From Paludibacteraceae bacterium (lineage in GTDB: Bacteria; Bacteroidota; Bacteroidia; Bacteroidales; Paludibacteraceae), in contig JAFTZQ010000015.1 in assembly GCA_017464475.1 (NCBI GenBank), positions 16,091-80,090 on the forward strand: a stretch of DNA of 64,000 nucleotides, given 5' to 3'. Positions 63,850-64,000 of this stretch are shown in pieces. Position numbers and translations under genes: made by a program. Below the pieces are notes generated by a model. That model did no database searches. It was not told the origin of the DNA and worked only from the letters and a program-made list of their open reading frames with translations. Within the stretch, counting starts at the first letter, position 1. Each line of letters opens with the position of its first letter.

Positions 63850-63878
63850 TTCACAGCTATCAGCTGTCAGTATTCAGC
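63850..63878. repeat. Short tandem repeat TCAGCTA/TCAGCTG type
   Basis: TCACAGC TATCAGC TGTCAGT ATTCAGC, between terminator and stop codon of the edge gene. Confidence 0.7.
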
Positions 63879-63879
63879 A

Positions 63880-64000
63880 TTACAGCTTCGAGGCTTTGTA
63901 TTTCATCTTCTTCGGAAAGTTGAAGTGGTAAGCCACTTTCACTCCCGCGTCGAAATAACCGAGTTTGTCGGCATACGCACGCGTAGCGGACAGTACATCC
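63880..64000 (-). CDS. C-terminal end of a protein cut by the window edge
   Basis: The last 39 residues are visible on the minus strand (ATRAYADKLGYFDAGVKVAY, then HFNFPKKMKYKASKL and TAA). The alternating pattern in YFDAGVKVAYHFNF suggests a beta-strand of an outer-membrane or secreted beta-rich protein. Nothing more can be said. Confidence 0.7.
   Translation of the reverse strand, partial: DVLSATRAYADKLGYFDAGVKVAYHFNFPKKMKYKASKL

Overview
The window comes from a member of the Bacteroidota, most likely the order Bacteroidales. The evidence is the promoter type (a -33 TTTG or TTG element, 17-21 bases, then a -7 TAnnTTTG, about 20 examples), the near absence of Shine-Dalgarno sites except before rpsU and one antitoxin gene, BspA-type leucine-rich-repeat proteins, a PorW/SprE-like type IX secretion lipoprotein, a split lpxD-lpxC-lpxA locus and the large paralogous surface proteins. 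No rRNA, CRISPR array, prophage or intact insertion sequence was seen.

Layout. 1-12.5 kb: a minus-strand surface-protein operon made of a 51-residue membrane peptide, a 3246-residue secreted protein (FN3, LamG and BACON-like parts), a BspA-like LRR protein, a 41-residue peptide and a lipoprotein. 12.5-15.3 kb: a DUF4143-type ATPase, a broken TPR/AraC regulator and a broken ECF sigma factor. 15.4-30.4 kb: housekeeping genes (rsmF-like, DEAD helicase, epimerase, K+/Na+:H+ antiporter, thioredoxin, aroB, phoH, HsdR-N protein, glnS, lpxA, lpxC, lpxD, an HD hydrolase). 30.8-38.5 kb: ssb with a FemAB-like acyltransferase and two glycosyltransferases, tonB, recG, rpsU with tRNA-Leu, tcdA. 38.6-45.6 kb: an accessory island with a YoeB-like toxin module, a candidate structured RNA, a 1423-residue BspA-like protein and a small unknown gene flanked by two arrays of short hairpins. 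45.6-64 kb: pgm, hpt, hflX, rpsO, an MBL hydrolase, a radical SAM protein, rpiB, marC, efp, an M13 peptidase, HIT, greA, miaB, tRNA-Pro, porW/sprE, tsaB and an AlbA_2-type regulator.

The most unusual property of the window is two families of short dispersed repeats that sit inside essential genes without breaking the frame. The first is a GC-rich palindromic element of about 32-36 bp (15 copies, all inside coding regions: aroB, glnS, lpxD, tcdA, hflX, tsaB and others). The second is a set of degenerate short tandem repeats with mostly 7-bp (also 8- and 11-bp) period, found in about 15 genes (ssb, recG, miaB, pgm, tsaB and others) and in most intergenic spacers. Further candidates for new biology are the paired hairpin arrays around the gene at 44.9 kb, the CTAG-repeat leaders shared by that gene and its likely paralogue at 26 kb, and the folded region at 39.3 kb.
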